Shown: positions 8,243 through 17,396, counted from the first letter of the stretch. The stretch: 37,028 nt of DNA from JAQUCI01 sp964553255 (GCA_964553255.1 CAZKJS010000012.1:1-37028); one strand, 5' to 3'. The notes: generated by a model from the sequence alone, not told the origin. A program made the numbers and translations.

Positions 8243-9196
8243 ATGAACAGAACAGCATTAGCAATTAGAATGTTACAGATTATGAAAACGGAAGGTTTGA
8301 TCAAAAAACAAACATTAGCTGATCGACTAGAGATAAACTTACGCAATGTGATCGAGCTTAAAAAAGAACTTGAAACAGCGGGTTACTATATTGAGGTAAC
8401 TAATGGTAAAAACGGTGGCTATCGTCTATTAGATGAATACCTACTACCAATCAATGCTTTAAGTAATGATGAACTATCCGCAATCAAAGAAGCATATAAC
8501 TATTTAAAGGCTAATGATCGTTATCTAAAAGATAGTGTTTTTGAAATGGCGTTTGTAAAGATCATCAGTAATCACATGAATGTTACTAGATATGATCCGG
8601 TTGTTGCTTATTCGCAGCTTCAAACATCATCAAGCTTGATCAATAAGCATTATCAACAAATCAAATCAGCTATCACTGAGCAGTGTCGTATTAAGATCAC
8701 TTATCAACCACAGAATAAAGACACTGTATGTTGGATGTTTCAACCATATGAACTATTTCAGTATAATGGTATGTGGTATTTAGTAGGCTATAGGCAAAGT
8801 AATAAGGATTTAAAAGCTAAGACGATTACTATTAAACTAAATCGTATCAAGAAGATTACGACAACTGATGTTAAGTTTAGTTTTCCTTCGTACTTTGATA
8901 TTAAGGATTATGTCTCAAAGTTTGGTATCGTAATGAATGAACAAGAGAAAATAACCGTCAAGATTAAAGGGCGATTTTATATCAGTGAGTACTTATATGG
9001 TGATGAGCAAACAATTGAGTATCTTGATGATAATACTATGATATTAACAGTAGTGATGAATACTAAGTTGATGATGAAACAGTTTGTCATGAGTCTTGGA
9101 AGTGATTGTGAGGTTATTGCGCCAGCTTGGCTTAAGCAAGCAATCATTGATGAATGTAAAAAAACGTTACTTATATACGATAAAAAAGACCGATGA
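8243..9196 (+). CDS. WYL-domain transcriptional regulator
   Basis: A 317-residue regulator of the DeoR/YafY style. Residues 1-60 form a winged helix-turn-helix (RMLQIMKTEGLIKKQTLADR ends the first helices, with GGYRLL as the wing). The middle and C-terminus hold a WYL sensor domain whose signature is read as GMWYLVGYR near residues 172-180. WYL domains bind ligands such as nucleic acid or nucleotides, and the regulators often respond to DNA damage or phage. It is translationally coupled to the ankyrin-repeat gene and has AGGAGG before its ATG. Autoregulation through the palindrome at 7366-7377 is plausible. The terminator stem overlaps its stop codon. Confidence 0.9.
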   Translation: MNRTALAIRMLQIMKTEGLIKKQTLADRLEINLRNVIELKKELETAGYYIEVTNGKNGGYRLLDEYLLPINALSNDELSAIKEAYNYLKANDRYLKDSVFEMAFVKIISNHMNVTRYDPVVAYSQLQTSSSLINKHYQQIKSAITEQCRIKITYQPQNKDTVCWMFQPYELFQYNGMWYLVGYRQSNKDLKAKTITIKLNRIKKITTTDVKFSFPSYFDIKDYVSKFGIVMNEQEKITVKIKGRFYISEYLYGDEQTIEYLDDNTMILTVVMNTKLMMKQFVMSLGSDCEVIAPAWLKQAIIDECKKTLLIYDKKDR

Positions 9197-9212
9197 TGAT
9201 CATCGGTCTTTT
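9184..9212. terminator. Bidirectional intrinsic terminator
   Basis: A 13-bp perfect stem beginning AAAAGACCGATGA (9184-9196 with 9200-9212) and a three-base loop, with T tracts on both sides. It serves the convergent WYL and lipoprotein genes. Confidence 0.85.
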
Positions 9213-9216
9213 CAGT

Positions 9217-10080
9217 TTATTGATTTAAAAATTCAGGATTGCTTGAAGTTAAGGCATCAAATACTATTTTATCAAAAACAGTGAAGTTACCAGCTCTTAT
9301 AAACGATGCAAGGGCTGTTTTCATGACACTTTGATCTTGTTTAAGTTCAGCGATGAAAGCTTCTTTTAAGCTGTCGGAATCAACATCAGTTATCTCAATA
9401 ACATTGAATAGGGTACCTTCGCTATTTACAACAACAGCATCAAGAATAGTTGCTTCATTATAACTTTGGATAGCTAATAAAACGTTTGAGCTAACATTAG
9501 TAGATTTGTTATGAATCAACTGTGGTACACCAGTGTAATTGGCATTACCATAAGCTACGGTAGTTGCGGCAAAATCAGCACCATCTTTGATCAAAGCCAA
9601 GGCAGTATCAGCGTTATCTGAATCTGAAGTTTGTAACATTCTAACCATTTTAGGTTTGTATTGCGTAAATAATTGATCATAATTATCTTCAAGATATTTT
9701 TCTACCAATGCATCTTGCTTTAAGAAAAGGGTCATGTCCTTAGCGTAAGCTTCTTCATCAGCGTAACCCATATAACTCAAGTAAAGTTGGAAGTAAGTAT
9801 TATCACTTCCTTTTAGTTCATCAATTATTGTAGTGACTTGTTCATTGATAGCTTCATCATCACCAATGATATTTTCATAAACCATACTAACAAGTTTATT
9901 TGTAACAAGTACAGTTGAATTGCTAGTAACTAAAGCATCATAGAACTGACCACGGGTATAACTATTGTTATCGATGGTAACGACAGCTTGATCACGATCA
10001 CTAATATCAGCGTAAGGATCAGCACTACATCCGGTTAATACAAGCACTGAAAGCAGTGTTACAAGTAATAGTTTTTTCAT
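9217..10080 (-). CDS. PrsA-like lipoprotein, PPIase region not recognisable
   Basis: A 287-residue exported lipoprotein. The N-terminus MKKLLLVTLLSVLVLTGCSA has a classic signal and lipobox LTGC, with the Cys at about residue 18. The region after it (DQAVVTIDNNSYTRGQFYDAL) resembles the SurA/PrsA N-terminal chaperone segment, and the helical middle fits the PrsA foldase family. The PpiC catalytic motifs that its upstream neighbour has are not clear here, so it may be a chaperone without isomerase activity. It starts in a TAATG overlap with the neighbour's stop, so they form an operon. The role as a foldase for secreted proteins is inferred. Confidence 0.8.
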   Translation of the reverse strand: MKKLLLVTLLSVLVLTGCSADPYADISDRDQAVVTIDNNSYTRGQFYDALVTSNSTVLVTNKLVSMVYENIIGDDEAINEQVTTIIDELKGSDNTYFQLYLSYMGYADEEAYAKDMTLFLKQDALVEKYLEDNYDQLFTQYKPKMVRMLQTSDSDNADTALALIKDGADFAATTVAYGNANYTGVPQLIHNKSTNVSSNVLLAIQSYNEATILDAVVVNSEGTLFNVIEITDVDSDSLKEAFIAELKQDQSVMKTALASFIRAGNFTVFDKIVFDALTSSNPEFLNQ

Positions 10081-11060
10081 TATTCGCTTACCTCTTGAGC
10101 TTCTACTCTTAGCATATTTTCGATTTTTTCTTGTAGTGCATCATTGCCATGAAAGTCGATACTTCTTTTTTGATATTCTTGCCAAATGATCAATGGGCTT
10201 AAGTTGTAGTAAGATGTAACAGCGCTATAAAAGCCATCTTCTGCTTTTAATACATCAAGACTAACAGAATCGACTTTGATGATGTGGTAACCATACTGTG
10301 ATCTAACCCAACCACTAACTTCGTTTTCTGCTAATGCAAATGCGGCGGCAGCAAACTCCGTGTCTAGTGATGTGCTAAGATCTGCGTAACCAAAGCGTCC
10401 ACCAGCACTAGCAGAGGAATCATCTGAGAAGCGCTCAGCAATTGCGGTAAAACTATCACCGTTAGCAAATGCAGCGTCAATTTCACTCATTCTAGCTTCT
10501 TCTTCAGCTGTTGGATTGCTTACATCATCCATCATTACAAGAATATGGCTAATGATACGAGGTGACTTAGCTTCAGCGAATGCTGGAAATAAAGTATCCA
10601 TATTTGTATCGATGTATTGCTTATTCAACTCTTCCAACATTAATGAGATCAAGATATACTCTTCAAGATCTTCAACCTTACTAAATCCCATCGCTTTTAA
10701 AGATGGTAAAAGATAATCAGCGTATGTTTCGCCATAAGATGCTTTATAATAGGAAACATAATTTTCATAGATCAACTTAGCTTCCGATAACATATCCTTA
10801 TCGGGAGTGAAAGCATTGTGGATGGTAGCCGCTTGGATGAAATTGATTGCAACTTCAGCTGCGTAATCATCAAACATTTCATCATAGAGATCATCAGCAG
10901 TAACCGCAATACCATTATATTCAAACATGACATCCTTGCCGTCGATCGTCTTACCTTTGAATTCTTCTTTTAGATCGTTAAAAGCGAATACGCCAATAGC
11001 GATAAAGAAGAGGACACCGACAAGAGTCACAAACCAATATTTTTTGATAAGCTCGTTCAT
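10080..11060 (-). CDS. Membrane-anchored PrsA/PpiC-type peptidyl-prolyl isomerase
   Basis: A 326-residue protein with a single N-terminal membrane anchor (about residues 8-28, not a lipobox), a helical chaperone region (50-160) and a parvulin/PpiC domain at about 165-265. The parvulin hallmarks are SHILVMM, FSDDSSASAGGRFGY, FALAENEVSGWV and GYHIIKVD. It would fold secreted proteins outside the membrane. AGGAGG precedes the ATG and a good promoter lies upstream. It is followed by a second, lipid-anchored relative. The lack of a lipobox sets it apart from typical PrsA, and it may act as a YacD- or PpiD-like variant. Confidence 0.9.
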   Translation of the reverse strand: MNELIKKYWFVTLVGVLFFIAIGVFAFNDLKEEFKGKTIDGKDVMFEYNGIAVTADDLYDEMFDDYAAEVAINFIQAATIHNAFTPDKDMLSEAKLIYENYVSYYKASYGETYADYLLPSLKAMGFSKVEDLEEYILISLMLEELNKQYIDTNMDTLFPAFAEAKSPRIISHILVMMDDVSNPTAEEEARMSEIDAAFANGDSFTAIAERFSDDSSASAGGRFGYADLSTSLDTEFAAAAFALAENEVSGWVRSQYGYHIIKVDSVSLDVLKAEDGFYSAVTSYYNLSPLIIWQEYQKRSIDFHGNDALQEKIENMLRVEAQEVSE

Positions 11061-11089
11061 AAAATCCTCCTAAATGTGAAACCGCACTA

Positions 11090-11118
11090 ATTATAATTTA
11101 TTTAAAAGTTGTTTGCAA
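11090..11118 (-). promoter_or_regulatory. Sigma-A promoter of the foldase operon
   Basis: On the minus strand TTGCAA (11113-11118) is followed by TATAAT (11090-11095) at exactly 17 bases, about 30 bases before the foldase ATG. Confidence 0.7.
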
Positions 11119-11254
11119 TGTTTCTGCAGTTTTAGGCATTTCACAATGCTAATATTAGTTATATTATGTGGTTTTTTTGTGAAGAAACAGGCTAATAAGT
11201 GAAATTTGATGATAAATTCATAAGATAGTTAAAGCAGTAAAATATGACATGTTG

Positions 11255-11263
11255 TGATATAAT
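11255..11263 (+). promoter_or_regulatory. Extended -10 promoter of the suf operon
   Basis: TGATATAAT at 11255-11263 is a perfect TATAAT preceded by TGn, 38 bases before the sufC start. No usual -35 hexamer is found at 16-18 bases, which suits an extended -10 promoter. I see no riboswitch or recognisable regulator box. Confidence 0.55.
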
Positions 11264-11300
11264 CGTTATGCATAATAAACTAAGACAAGAAGGGATATAT

Positions 11301-12134
11301 ATGGACAGACTGATTATTGAAGATTTACACGTTAGTGTTGACGATAAAGAAATACTGAAGGGTGTTGACTTAAAGATAAGCGACAATGAAATACATGCAC
11401 TTATGGGACCCAATGGTAATGGCAAATCAACATTATTACAAGCTATTATGGGAGATCCAAGATATACGATCACAAAGGGTAGAATCATTTTTGAAGGGGA
11501 AGATCTGTTAACAAAATCTGTAGATCAAAGAAGTCGCGCTGGTGTTTTTTTGGGCATGCAGAACCCTGTAGAAATACCTGGTGTTACTAACTCTGATTTT
11601 CTTAGAGCAGCCATCAACTCACGATTAGATAATCCTCAACCTTTGTTCAGTTTTATCCGTGATATGGAAAAAGCAATTAGTGCTTTACAAATGAAACCGG
11701 ATTTAGCTCATCGCTTCTTAAATGAGGGCTTTAGTGGTGGTGAAAAGAAACGTAATGAGATCGTTCAATTACAGTTGTTAAAACCACGTTTAGCCATGCT
11801 TGATGAGATAGATTCGGGGTTAGATGTTGATGCACTACAAATTGTAGCTGATGCTATTAAAAATCAACAAAGTAAGACTGGTATGAGTTTGATGATAATA
11901 TCACATTATGGTAGATTTTATGATCTATTAAAACCAACTAAGACGCACGTAATGATTGATGGTAGGATCATCATAGATGGTGATGAAACCTTGATCGATA
12001 AGATAGATAAAGATGGTTATGATTGGATTAGTGAACAGTTTAATGTAGATATCCGTAAAGAAGAGAAAAAGCGTTTAGTGTATCGTTTAGGTACATGCGC
12101 AATGAGTGAGAGAACTAAGTATCATGGCAACTAA
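11301..12134 (+). CDS. sufC: SufC, Fe-S assembly ATPase
   Basis: The ABC-type ATPase of the SUF iron-sulfur scaffold, which partners SufB and SufD in the cytoplasm. Walker A is seen as GPNGNGKST (from residue 36), the ABC signature as FSGGEKKR, and Walker B as LAMLDEIDSGLD, with a switch His in ISHYGR. I place the start at the ATG at 11301, preceded by AGAAGGGA, and not at the in-frame ATG at 11244, which would overlap the promoter. This gives 277 residues, slightly longer than usual owing to a C-terminal tail. It overlaps sufD by 11 bases and leads the operon sufC-sufD-sufS-sufU-sufB. Confidence 0.96.
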   Translation: MDRLIIEDLHVSVDDKEILKGVDLKISDNEIHALMGPNGNGKSTLLQAIMGDPRYTITKGRIIFEGEDLLTKSVDQRSRAGVFLGMQNPVEIPGVTNSDFLRAAINSRLDNPQPLFSFIRDMEKAISALQMKPDLAHRFLNEGFSGGEKKRNEIVQLQLLKPRLAMLDEIDSGLDVDALQIVADAIKNQQSKTGMSLMIISHYGRFYDLLKPTKTHVMIDGRIIIDGDETLIDKIDKDGYDWISEQFNVDIRKEEKKRLVYRLGTCAMSERTKYHGN

Positions 12135-12948
12135 AGTTGTATGTGTTGATGATACCACAATTAACGTTTTGAATAACGACTACTTGATGATTGAACTTAA
12201 GCCTATTAAAGCAATGCAGATCAAGATTACGACAAAACGCGATAGTGAAGCAACACTGATCATTCAAATCGCTGATAATGACAAAGAGATCAATATATTG
12301 ACTTTGGTTGAACCCAACAGCAAGCTAACCGTATTATATTTAAATCTTAGTACATCATTAAAGATCAAAGAGAAGGTTGATATTTCTGAGGGTGGTAATT
12401 ATCAAGTAGCTTATGGTGAACTTGAAGCAGGAACGCTTGATCGTATTGCTGATTATAATCTAAATGGCTATAAAGCCAATATTGATCTAATCAGTACAGC
12501 TATCATCAATGAACACAAATACCAAGAGCTTAATTGTCATCACATGGCGAAAAGTACATCTTCATTAATGCAGACATATGGTGTATTGCTTAATAAAGGT
12601 GATTACTATATTAAGGCAAATGGTCATATCATCAAAGGCGCAAGTGGTAGTAAGTCACATCAAGTTTCAAGAGTATTAACTTTTGCGGATAAACAACAAG
12701 CGAAGATCATCCCTTTATTATTGATTGATGAGAATGACGTTGAAGCTTCTCATGCTATGAGTATTGGTCAGCTTGATGAAAATCAACTTTATTATCTTGA
12801 AAGTCGTGGATTAACTAAAGTAGAAGCTTTACGCTTGATCGCTTTAGGGTATCTACTACCTATTACGAAAGTGATCGATGATCAAAAGCTTAATGATGAG
12901 CTTTTGAATACAATCAATGAAAAGGTGCTAGTAACATGTTTGATATAG
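12124..12948 (+). CDS. sufD: SufD, shortened Fe-S scaffold subunit
   Basis: A SufB/SufD-family beta-helix protein placed between sufC and sufS, as expected for SufD. The C-terminal half carries family features: GASGSKSHQVSRVLTF, then the DVEASHAMSIGQLDENQLYY block (conserved His in EASH) and SRGLTKVEALRLIALGYL. At 274 residues it is much shorter than Bacillus SufD (about 437), having lost most of the N-terminal region. Start at the ATG at 12124, with GAGTGAGAG upstream; an in-frame GTG at 12106 is less likely. Overlaps with sufC and with sufS (13 bases) suggest tight coupling. Identity is secure from position and C-terminal motifs, less so from length. Confidence 0.85.
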   Translation: MATKVVCVDDTTINVLNNDYLMIELKPIKAMQIKITTKRDSEATLIIQIADNDKEINILTLVEPNSKLTVLYLNLSTSLKIKEKVDISEGGNYQVAYGELEAGTLDRIADYNLNGYKANIDLISTAIINEHKYQELNCHHMAKSTSSLMQTYGVLLNKGDYYIKANGHIIKGASGSKSHQVSRVLTFADKQQAKIIPLLLIDENDVEASHAMSIGQLDENQLYYLESRGLTKVEALRLIALGYLLPITKVIDDQKLNDELLNTINEKVLVTCLI

Positions 12949-14156
12949 CTAAAGTGAGGAAAGATTTTCCCGTATTAAATCGCATAAACCCAGTGATTTA
13001 TTTGGATAGTGGGGCTACTAGTTTGAAACCACAGTGTGTGATTGATGCTGTAGTAGATTATTATACCAATCACTCTGTCAATATTCATCGTGGTGATTAT
13101 GACATGTCATTTAAGGTAAGTGAGCTTTATGATAAGGCACGCTTAAACATAGCTTCTTTTATCAATGCTGATGTTGATGAGATCATTTTTACATCAGGTG
13201 CAACGGCAGCGCTTAATTTAGCTGCCTTACAGTTTGGGGTACGGGTGATAAATGAAGGGGATGTAATCTTAACAACTGAAAGTGAACATGCTAGTAATAT
13301 ACTACCGTTATTTCACATTGCGAAGCTTAAGAAAGCTAAAATTGAATATGTTACTTTGACTGATGAGGGAGCACTAACATTAAGTAGTTTTAAAAAAGCA
13401 ATGCATGATAAAGTTAAGCTTGTCGCAATTACCCATGTTTCTAATGTTGTTGGCTATATTAGTCCAATAAAGGAAATAGCAGCTCTTGTGCATGAATATA
13501 ATGCATATATCATTGTTGATGGTGCGCAATCGGTTCCTCATATACCAGTTGATGTAAAAGCATTGGATGTTGATTTTCTTGCATTTAGTGGACACAAGAT
13601 GCTATCACCAACAGGGGTTGGGGTATTGTATGGTAAAAAAGAGTTACTTACGATGATTGAACCCTTATTTTATGGTGGCGGTAGTAATGCTCGTTTTGAT
13701 CGTGATGGTAATGTAATCTTAAAAAACACTCCTGATAAGTTTGAAGCTGGTACACCAGCCATTGAAGGAGTGCTCGGATTAAGTGCAGCAGTGGATTATT
13801 TAAAAACGCTCAAGATGGAAAATATTGCACTTTATGAAGATGAACTACGTCAATATTTGATAACAGAGCTTAAAAACCTATCAAATGTTATTGTTTATAA
13901 CCCGCATGCTACAGGTGGTATTATTGCTTTAAATGTTAAGGATATATTCTCACAAGATGCAGCAGCGTATTTAAATGCTCACAATATTGCTGTAAGAGCT
14001 GGTAATCACTGTGCCAAGATATTAAAAGGAGTATTAAAGACTGATGATACCATCAGATGTAGTTTATATTTCTATAATACTAAAGCTGAGATTGATGAGT
14101 TTGTAAAAAGATTAAAAGAAGTAACGATTGAAAATTGTATCAATCTAATCATATAG
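12936..14156 (+). CDS. sufS: SufS cysteine desulfurase
   Basis: A PLP-dependent group II cysteine desulfurase that takes sulfur from L-cysteine for SUF cluster assembly. In 406 residues I see YLDSGATSLKP near the N-terminus, FTSGATAALN, the His of ESEHASN, DGAQS, the PLP Lys221 in FSGHKM, and the active-site Cys359 in RAGNHCAK (commonly RAGHHCAQ). The next gene, sufU, is its Zn-dependent sulfur acceptor. It overlaps the end of sufD by 13 bases and stands 10 bases before sufU. All key residues are present. Confidence 0.96.
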   Translation: MFDIAKVRKDFPVLNRINPVIYLDSGATSLKPQCVIDAVVDYYTNHSVNIHRGDYDMSFKVSELYDKARLNIASFINADVDEIIFTSGATAALNLAALQFGVRVINEGDVILTTESEHASNILPLFHIAKLKKAKIEYVTLTDEGALTLSSFKKAMHDKVKLVAITHVSNVVGYISPIKEIAALVHEYNAYIIVDGAQSVPHIPVDVKALDVDFLAFSGHKMLSPTGVGVLYGKKELLTMIEPLFYGGGSNARFDRDGNVILKNTPDKFEAGTPAIEGVLGLSAAVDYLKTLKMENIALYEDELRQYLITELKNLSNVIVYNPHATGGIIALNVKDIFSQDAAAYLNAHNIAVRAGNHCAKILKGVLKTDDTIRCSLYFYNTKAEIDEFVKRLKEVTIENCINLII

Positions 14157-14166
14157 AGGTGATAAA

Positions 14167-14616
14167 ATGAGTGACTTATTAAAAGATCCGATGGTATTAC
14201 GACAAGTGATCATGGATCACTATCAATATCCGCGTCATCATAAATTAAGTGAAGATAGTTCGTATGATGAAGTACATATGGCAAGTGAATCGTGCATTGA
14301 TGACATAAAAGTTCAAGCGAAGATCAAGGATGGATTGATTGAAGATATTTGTTTTGATGGTGTTGCTTGTACAATATCAACAGCGTCAACTTCAATCATG
14401 ACTGAATTATTGAATAAAATAGAGGTCGAAAAAGCTAAGCAGATCATTGATAATTATTTTAAGATGATTGAAAACTTACCGTATGATGAACAACTATTAG
14501 CGGAAGCGATTGCTTTTAGTAATGTCTATAAGCAACCAAACCGTATCAAGTGTGCCACCATTGGTTGGAAGGCAATACTTGAGTTGATTGAAAAGAGTGA
14601 TAAACATGAAGAATGA
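14167..14616 (+). CDS. sufU: SufU, zinc-dependent sulfurtransferase
   Basis: An IscU-like protein of Gram-positive SUF systems. It accepts persulfide sulfur from SufS via a zinc-bound cysteine. The ligands are seen at C43 and D45 (ESCIDD), C68 (GVACTIS) and C129 (RIKCATIGW), the expected Zn set. Its 149 residues match the family. GAGGTGAT precedes the ATG. The end overlaps the likely sufB start by 11 bases. Confidence 0.95.
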   Translation: MSDLLKDPMVLRQVIMDHYQYPRHHKLSEDSSYDEVHMASESCIDDIKVQAKIKDGLIEDICFDGVACTISTASTSIMTELLNKIEVEKAKQIIDNYFKMIENLPYDEQLLAEAIAFSNVYKQPNRIKCATIGWKAILELIEKSDKHEE

Positions 14617-16009
14617 TGATGTAGTAAAAAGTCATGATGAGTATAAATATGGCTTTAGTGATCAAGATGTTAGTGTTTTTAAGACTGAAAAAGGATTAAG
14701 TGCTGATGTTGTAAGGGCCATAAGTGCTAAAAAGAACGAACCTGAATGGATGTTAGCTTTTCGTTTAAAGGCTTATGAGCATTTTAAAAATAGAGCAATG
14801 CCCAATTTTGGACCTGATCTAAGCTTTATCAATTTTGATGACTATACATATTATATAAAATCAAGTCAAGCAGTTAAAAACGATTGGGATGAAGTTCCAG
14901 ATACGATTAAAAACACATTTGATCGGTTGGGTATACCACAAGCAGAGCGTGATTTTTTAGCAGGTGTTACGACTCAATATGAATCAGAAGCGGTATACCA
15001 TAATATGTTGAAAGAAGTTGAAGATGCTGGGGTTATCTTTCTTGATACTGATACAGCTCTTAAGTTATATCCTGAATTATTTAAATCATATTTTGCGACA
15101 GTGGTACCATTTACTGATAATAAGTTTGCGGCACTTAATAGTGCGGTTTGGTCGGGAGGTTCTTTTATCTATGTCCCAAAAGGAGTTAAACTGGATAAAC
15201 CACTACAATCTTATTTCCGTATCAATACCGAAAGTATGGGTCAGTTTGAAAGAACATTGATAATCGTTGATGAAGATGCTGAAATTCATTATGTTGAAGG
15301 ATGTACGGCACCAATATACAGTAAAGATTCTCTACATGCGGCGGTAGTAGAAATTATCGTTAAAAAGGGTGGTAAGTGTCGCTATTCAACTGTTCAAAAC
15401 TGGTCTACCAATATTTTAAACTTGGTCACAAAACGCGCATATGTTCATCAAGCTGGTACTATGGAGTGGATCGATGGTAATTTAGGGTCAAGCATTAACA
15501 TGAAATATCCTGCTTGTATATTGGCAGAAGAATACGCAAAAGGTATTTGTATATCAATAGCTGTTGCTAGTAAAAACCAACAACAAGATGCTGGTGCTAA
15601 AATGATTCATTTAGCACCAAATACCAGCTCATCGATAATCTCAAAATCAATATCACGTTTAGGTGGTAGGGTTAATTATCGTGGTCTTGTAAGTCACGGT
15701 TCTAAAGCTACTAATGCTAAATCAAAGATTGAATGCGATACCTTAATCTTAGATGATCTTTCATATAGTGATACGATACCAACAAACTATTCAGCTAATA
15801 AAAATAGTACGATTGAACATGAAGCAACGGTTTCAAAGATTAGTGAAGAACAACTGTTCTATTTGATGGCAAGAGGTTTAAGTAAAGCGCAAGCGACTGA
15901 AATGATCATCATGGGCTTTATTGAACCATTTACCAGAGAATTGCCGATGGAATACGCAGTTGAATTAAATCAGTTATTGAAACTCGAAATGGAAGGTTCA
16001 ATTGGATGA
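14606..16009 (+). CDS. sufB: SufB, Fe-S cluster scaffold
   Basis: The core scaffold of the SufBCD complex, on which new Fe-S clusters are built. From the ATG at 14606 it is 467 residues, the usual length; the in-frame TTG at 14588 has no advantage. Strongly conserved blocks are VWSGGSFIYVPKGV, YVEGCTAPIY, the KSKIECDTLILDD segment containing the functional Cys, IEHEATVSKISEEQLFYLM, and MGFIEPFTRELPMEYAVE near the end. It is the last suf gene; its TGA stop overlaps the next ATG (ATGA). Confidence 0.97.
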   Translation: MKNDDVVKSHDEYKYGFSDQDVSVFKTEKGLSADVVRAISAKKNEPEWMLAFRLKAYEHFKNRAMPNFGPDLSFINFDDYTYYIKSSQAVKNDWDEVPDTIKNTFDRLGIPQAERDFLAGVTTQYESEAVYHNMLKEVEDAGVIFLDTDTALKLYPELFKSYFATVVPFTDNKFAALNSAVWSGGSFIYVPKGVKLDKPLQSYFRINTESMGQFERTLIIVDEDAEIHYVEGCTAPIYSKDSLHAAVVEIIVKKGGKCRYSTVQNWSTNILNLVTKRAYVHQAGTMEWIDGNLGSSINMKYPACILAEEYAKGICISIAVASKNQQQDAGAKMIHLAPNTSSSIISKSISRLGGRVNYRGLVSHGSKATNAKSKIECDTLILDDLSYSDTIPTNYSANKNSTIEHEATVSKISEEQLFYLMARGLSKAQATEMIIMGFIEPFTRELPMEYAVELNQLLKLEMEGSIG

Positions 16010-16548
16010 ATAAAACAGAACTTCGTAAATTGATCAAACAAAGAAGCGAAGCGTTTGATGCTGATGCTAAATCAAAAGCTGATCAGATAATTCTAGATCA
16101 TTTAATGAAATTGATCAAAGATGCGAAGTCAGTTGGTATTTATCTAAGTCTAAAAGAAGAGGTTGATACCTTTGCTCTGCTTCAGAGATTATTAGCTTTA
16201 AAGATCAAGGTTAGTAGTGGCGTTTGTACAAAGCCTAACATCCTTGATTTAGTAGTTATTGAAGATTTAGCACAACTAAAAAAAGGAATGCTGAATATCT
16301 ATGAACCAGTTGGTGATGTGATCGCAAAAAACATGATTGATGTAATGATTGTTCCGATGGTCGCTTATGATAAAAACAAACATCGTTTAGGACATGGTAA
16401 AGGATACTATGATCGCTACTTAGCTGATTATCAAGGCTTGAAAATAGGGTTAGCTTATAAGTATCAAGAAGTTGATAATGTACCAAGTGAAGAGCATGAT
16501 GTAAAAATGGATATAATCATTAATGAAGAAGGAATCATTAGCTCTTAA
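16006..16548 (+). CDS. 5-formyltetrahydrofolate cyclo-ligase
   Basis: Converts 5-formyl-THF to 5,10-methenyl-THF using ATP, returning stored folate to one-carbon metabolism. In 180 residues I see the N-terminal basic segment (ELRKLIKQR), the substrate region with VGIYLSLKEEVDT, the VPMVAYDKNKHRLGHGKGYY nucleotide-binding motif, and IGLAYKYQ. It begins inside the sufB stop (ATGA), so it is the last gene of the suf operon or is coupled to it. There is no obvious terminator before udp. Confidence 0.94.
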   Translation: MNKTELRKLIKQRSEAFDADAKSKADQIILDHLMKLIKDAKSVGIYLSLKEEVDTFALLQRLLALKIKVSSGVCTKPNILDLVVIEDLAQLKKGMLNIYEPVGDVIAKNMIDVMIVPMVAYDKNKHRLGHGKGYYDRYLADYQGLKIGLAYKYQEVDNVPSEEHDVKMDIIINEEGIISS

Positions 16549-16601
16549 CAACTGATATAGAAATTATGATAAAATGATAATATCGAATAAGGAGAAAGAT
16601 A

Positions 16602-17381
16602 ATGAGTACCGTCTATTCAAAAGAGAAAGAATATCATATCGCTTTAGGTAAAGGCGATGTGGGTCGTTATGTTATTTTGCCAGGTGATCCAAAACGTTGT
16701 AAATTGATCGCTGATTATTTTGATAATCCAGTGTTAGTAGCGGATAATCGCGAATATGTGACTTATACTGGATATTTAGATAATGTTAAGGTTAGTGTGA
16801 CCTCGACTGGTATAGGTGGTCCTAGTGCTGCTATTGCTTTAGAAGAACTAGTTCATATTGGTGCTGATACCTTTATTAGAGTAGGCACATCAGGGGGAAT
16901 GGCTCTTGAAGTAGAAGGTGGTGATATTGTTATCGCAAGCGGTGCTATTCGTAATGAAGGAACAGCCCGTGAGTATGTACCAATTGAATTTCCAGCAGTT
17001 GCTAATCATCAAATCATAAACGCCCTTGAAAAAGCAGCGTTAGATAATAAACTTAAATATCATATTGGTATTGTTCATTGTAAAGATTCGTTTTACGGTC
17101 AACATGAACCAGCAGTAAAACCAATTAGTTATGAGCTGTTAAATAAATGGGATGCTTGGGTAAAAGCAGGCGCTTTAACAAGTGAAATGGAATCAGCTGC
17201 TTTATTTGTCATTGGTAGCTATCTAAGAGTTAGAGTTGGTAGTGTCTTATTGGTAGTTGGTAATCAAGAAAGAAGAAAAGAAGGGTTACCAGATAAAATC
17301 GTACACGATACAGATATCGCGATTAAAACAGCGATAGATGCGATAAGAGAATTGATAAAATTAGATAAAGAACGTCAATGA
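16602..17381 (+). CDS. udp: Uridine phosphorylase
   Basis: A nucleoside phosphorylase of the NP-I family that splits uridine into uracil and ribose-1-phosphate in pyrimidine salvage. In 259 residues I see the phosphate loop VILPGDPKR, the STGIGGPSAAIALEEL block, RVGTSGG, FPAVANHQI (typical of the uridine type), the DSFYGQ segment and the EMESAALF ribose-binding motif. AAGGAG precedes the ATG. A terminator overlaps the end of the gene. Purine phosphorylase is less likely, because the EFPAV segment and the length match Udp better. Confidence 0.9.
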   Translation: MSTVYSKEKEYHIALGKGDVGRYVILPGDPKRCKLIADYFDNPVLVADNREYVTYTGYLDNVKVSVTSTGIGGPSAAIALEELVHIGADTFIRVGTSGGMALEVEGGDIVIASGAIRNEGTAREYVPIEFPAVANHQIINALEKAALDNKLKYHIGIVHCKDSFYGQHEPAVKPISYELLNKWDAWVKAGALTSEMESAALFVIGSYLRVRVGSVLLVVGNQERRKEGLPDKIVHDTDIAIKTAIDAIRELIKLDKERQ

Positions 17382-17396
17382 CGTTCTTTATTTTTG
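17367..17396. terminator. Intrinsic terminator after udp, probably bidirectional
   Basis: A 9-bp stem AAAGAACGT/ACGTTCTTT (17367-17375 with 17381-17389) with a five-base loop, followed by a T-rich run. It overlaps the udp stop codon and the stop of the convergent hydrolase gene. Confidence 0.75.
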
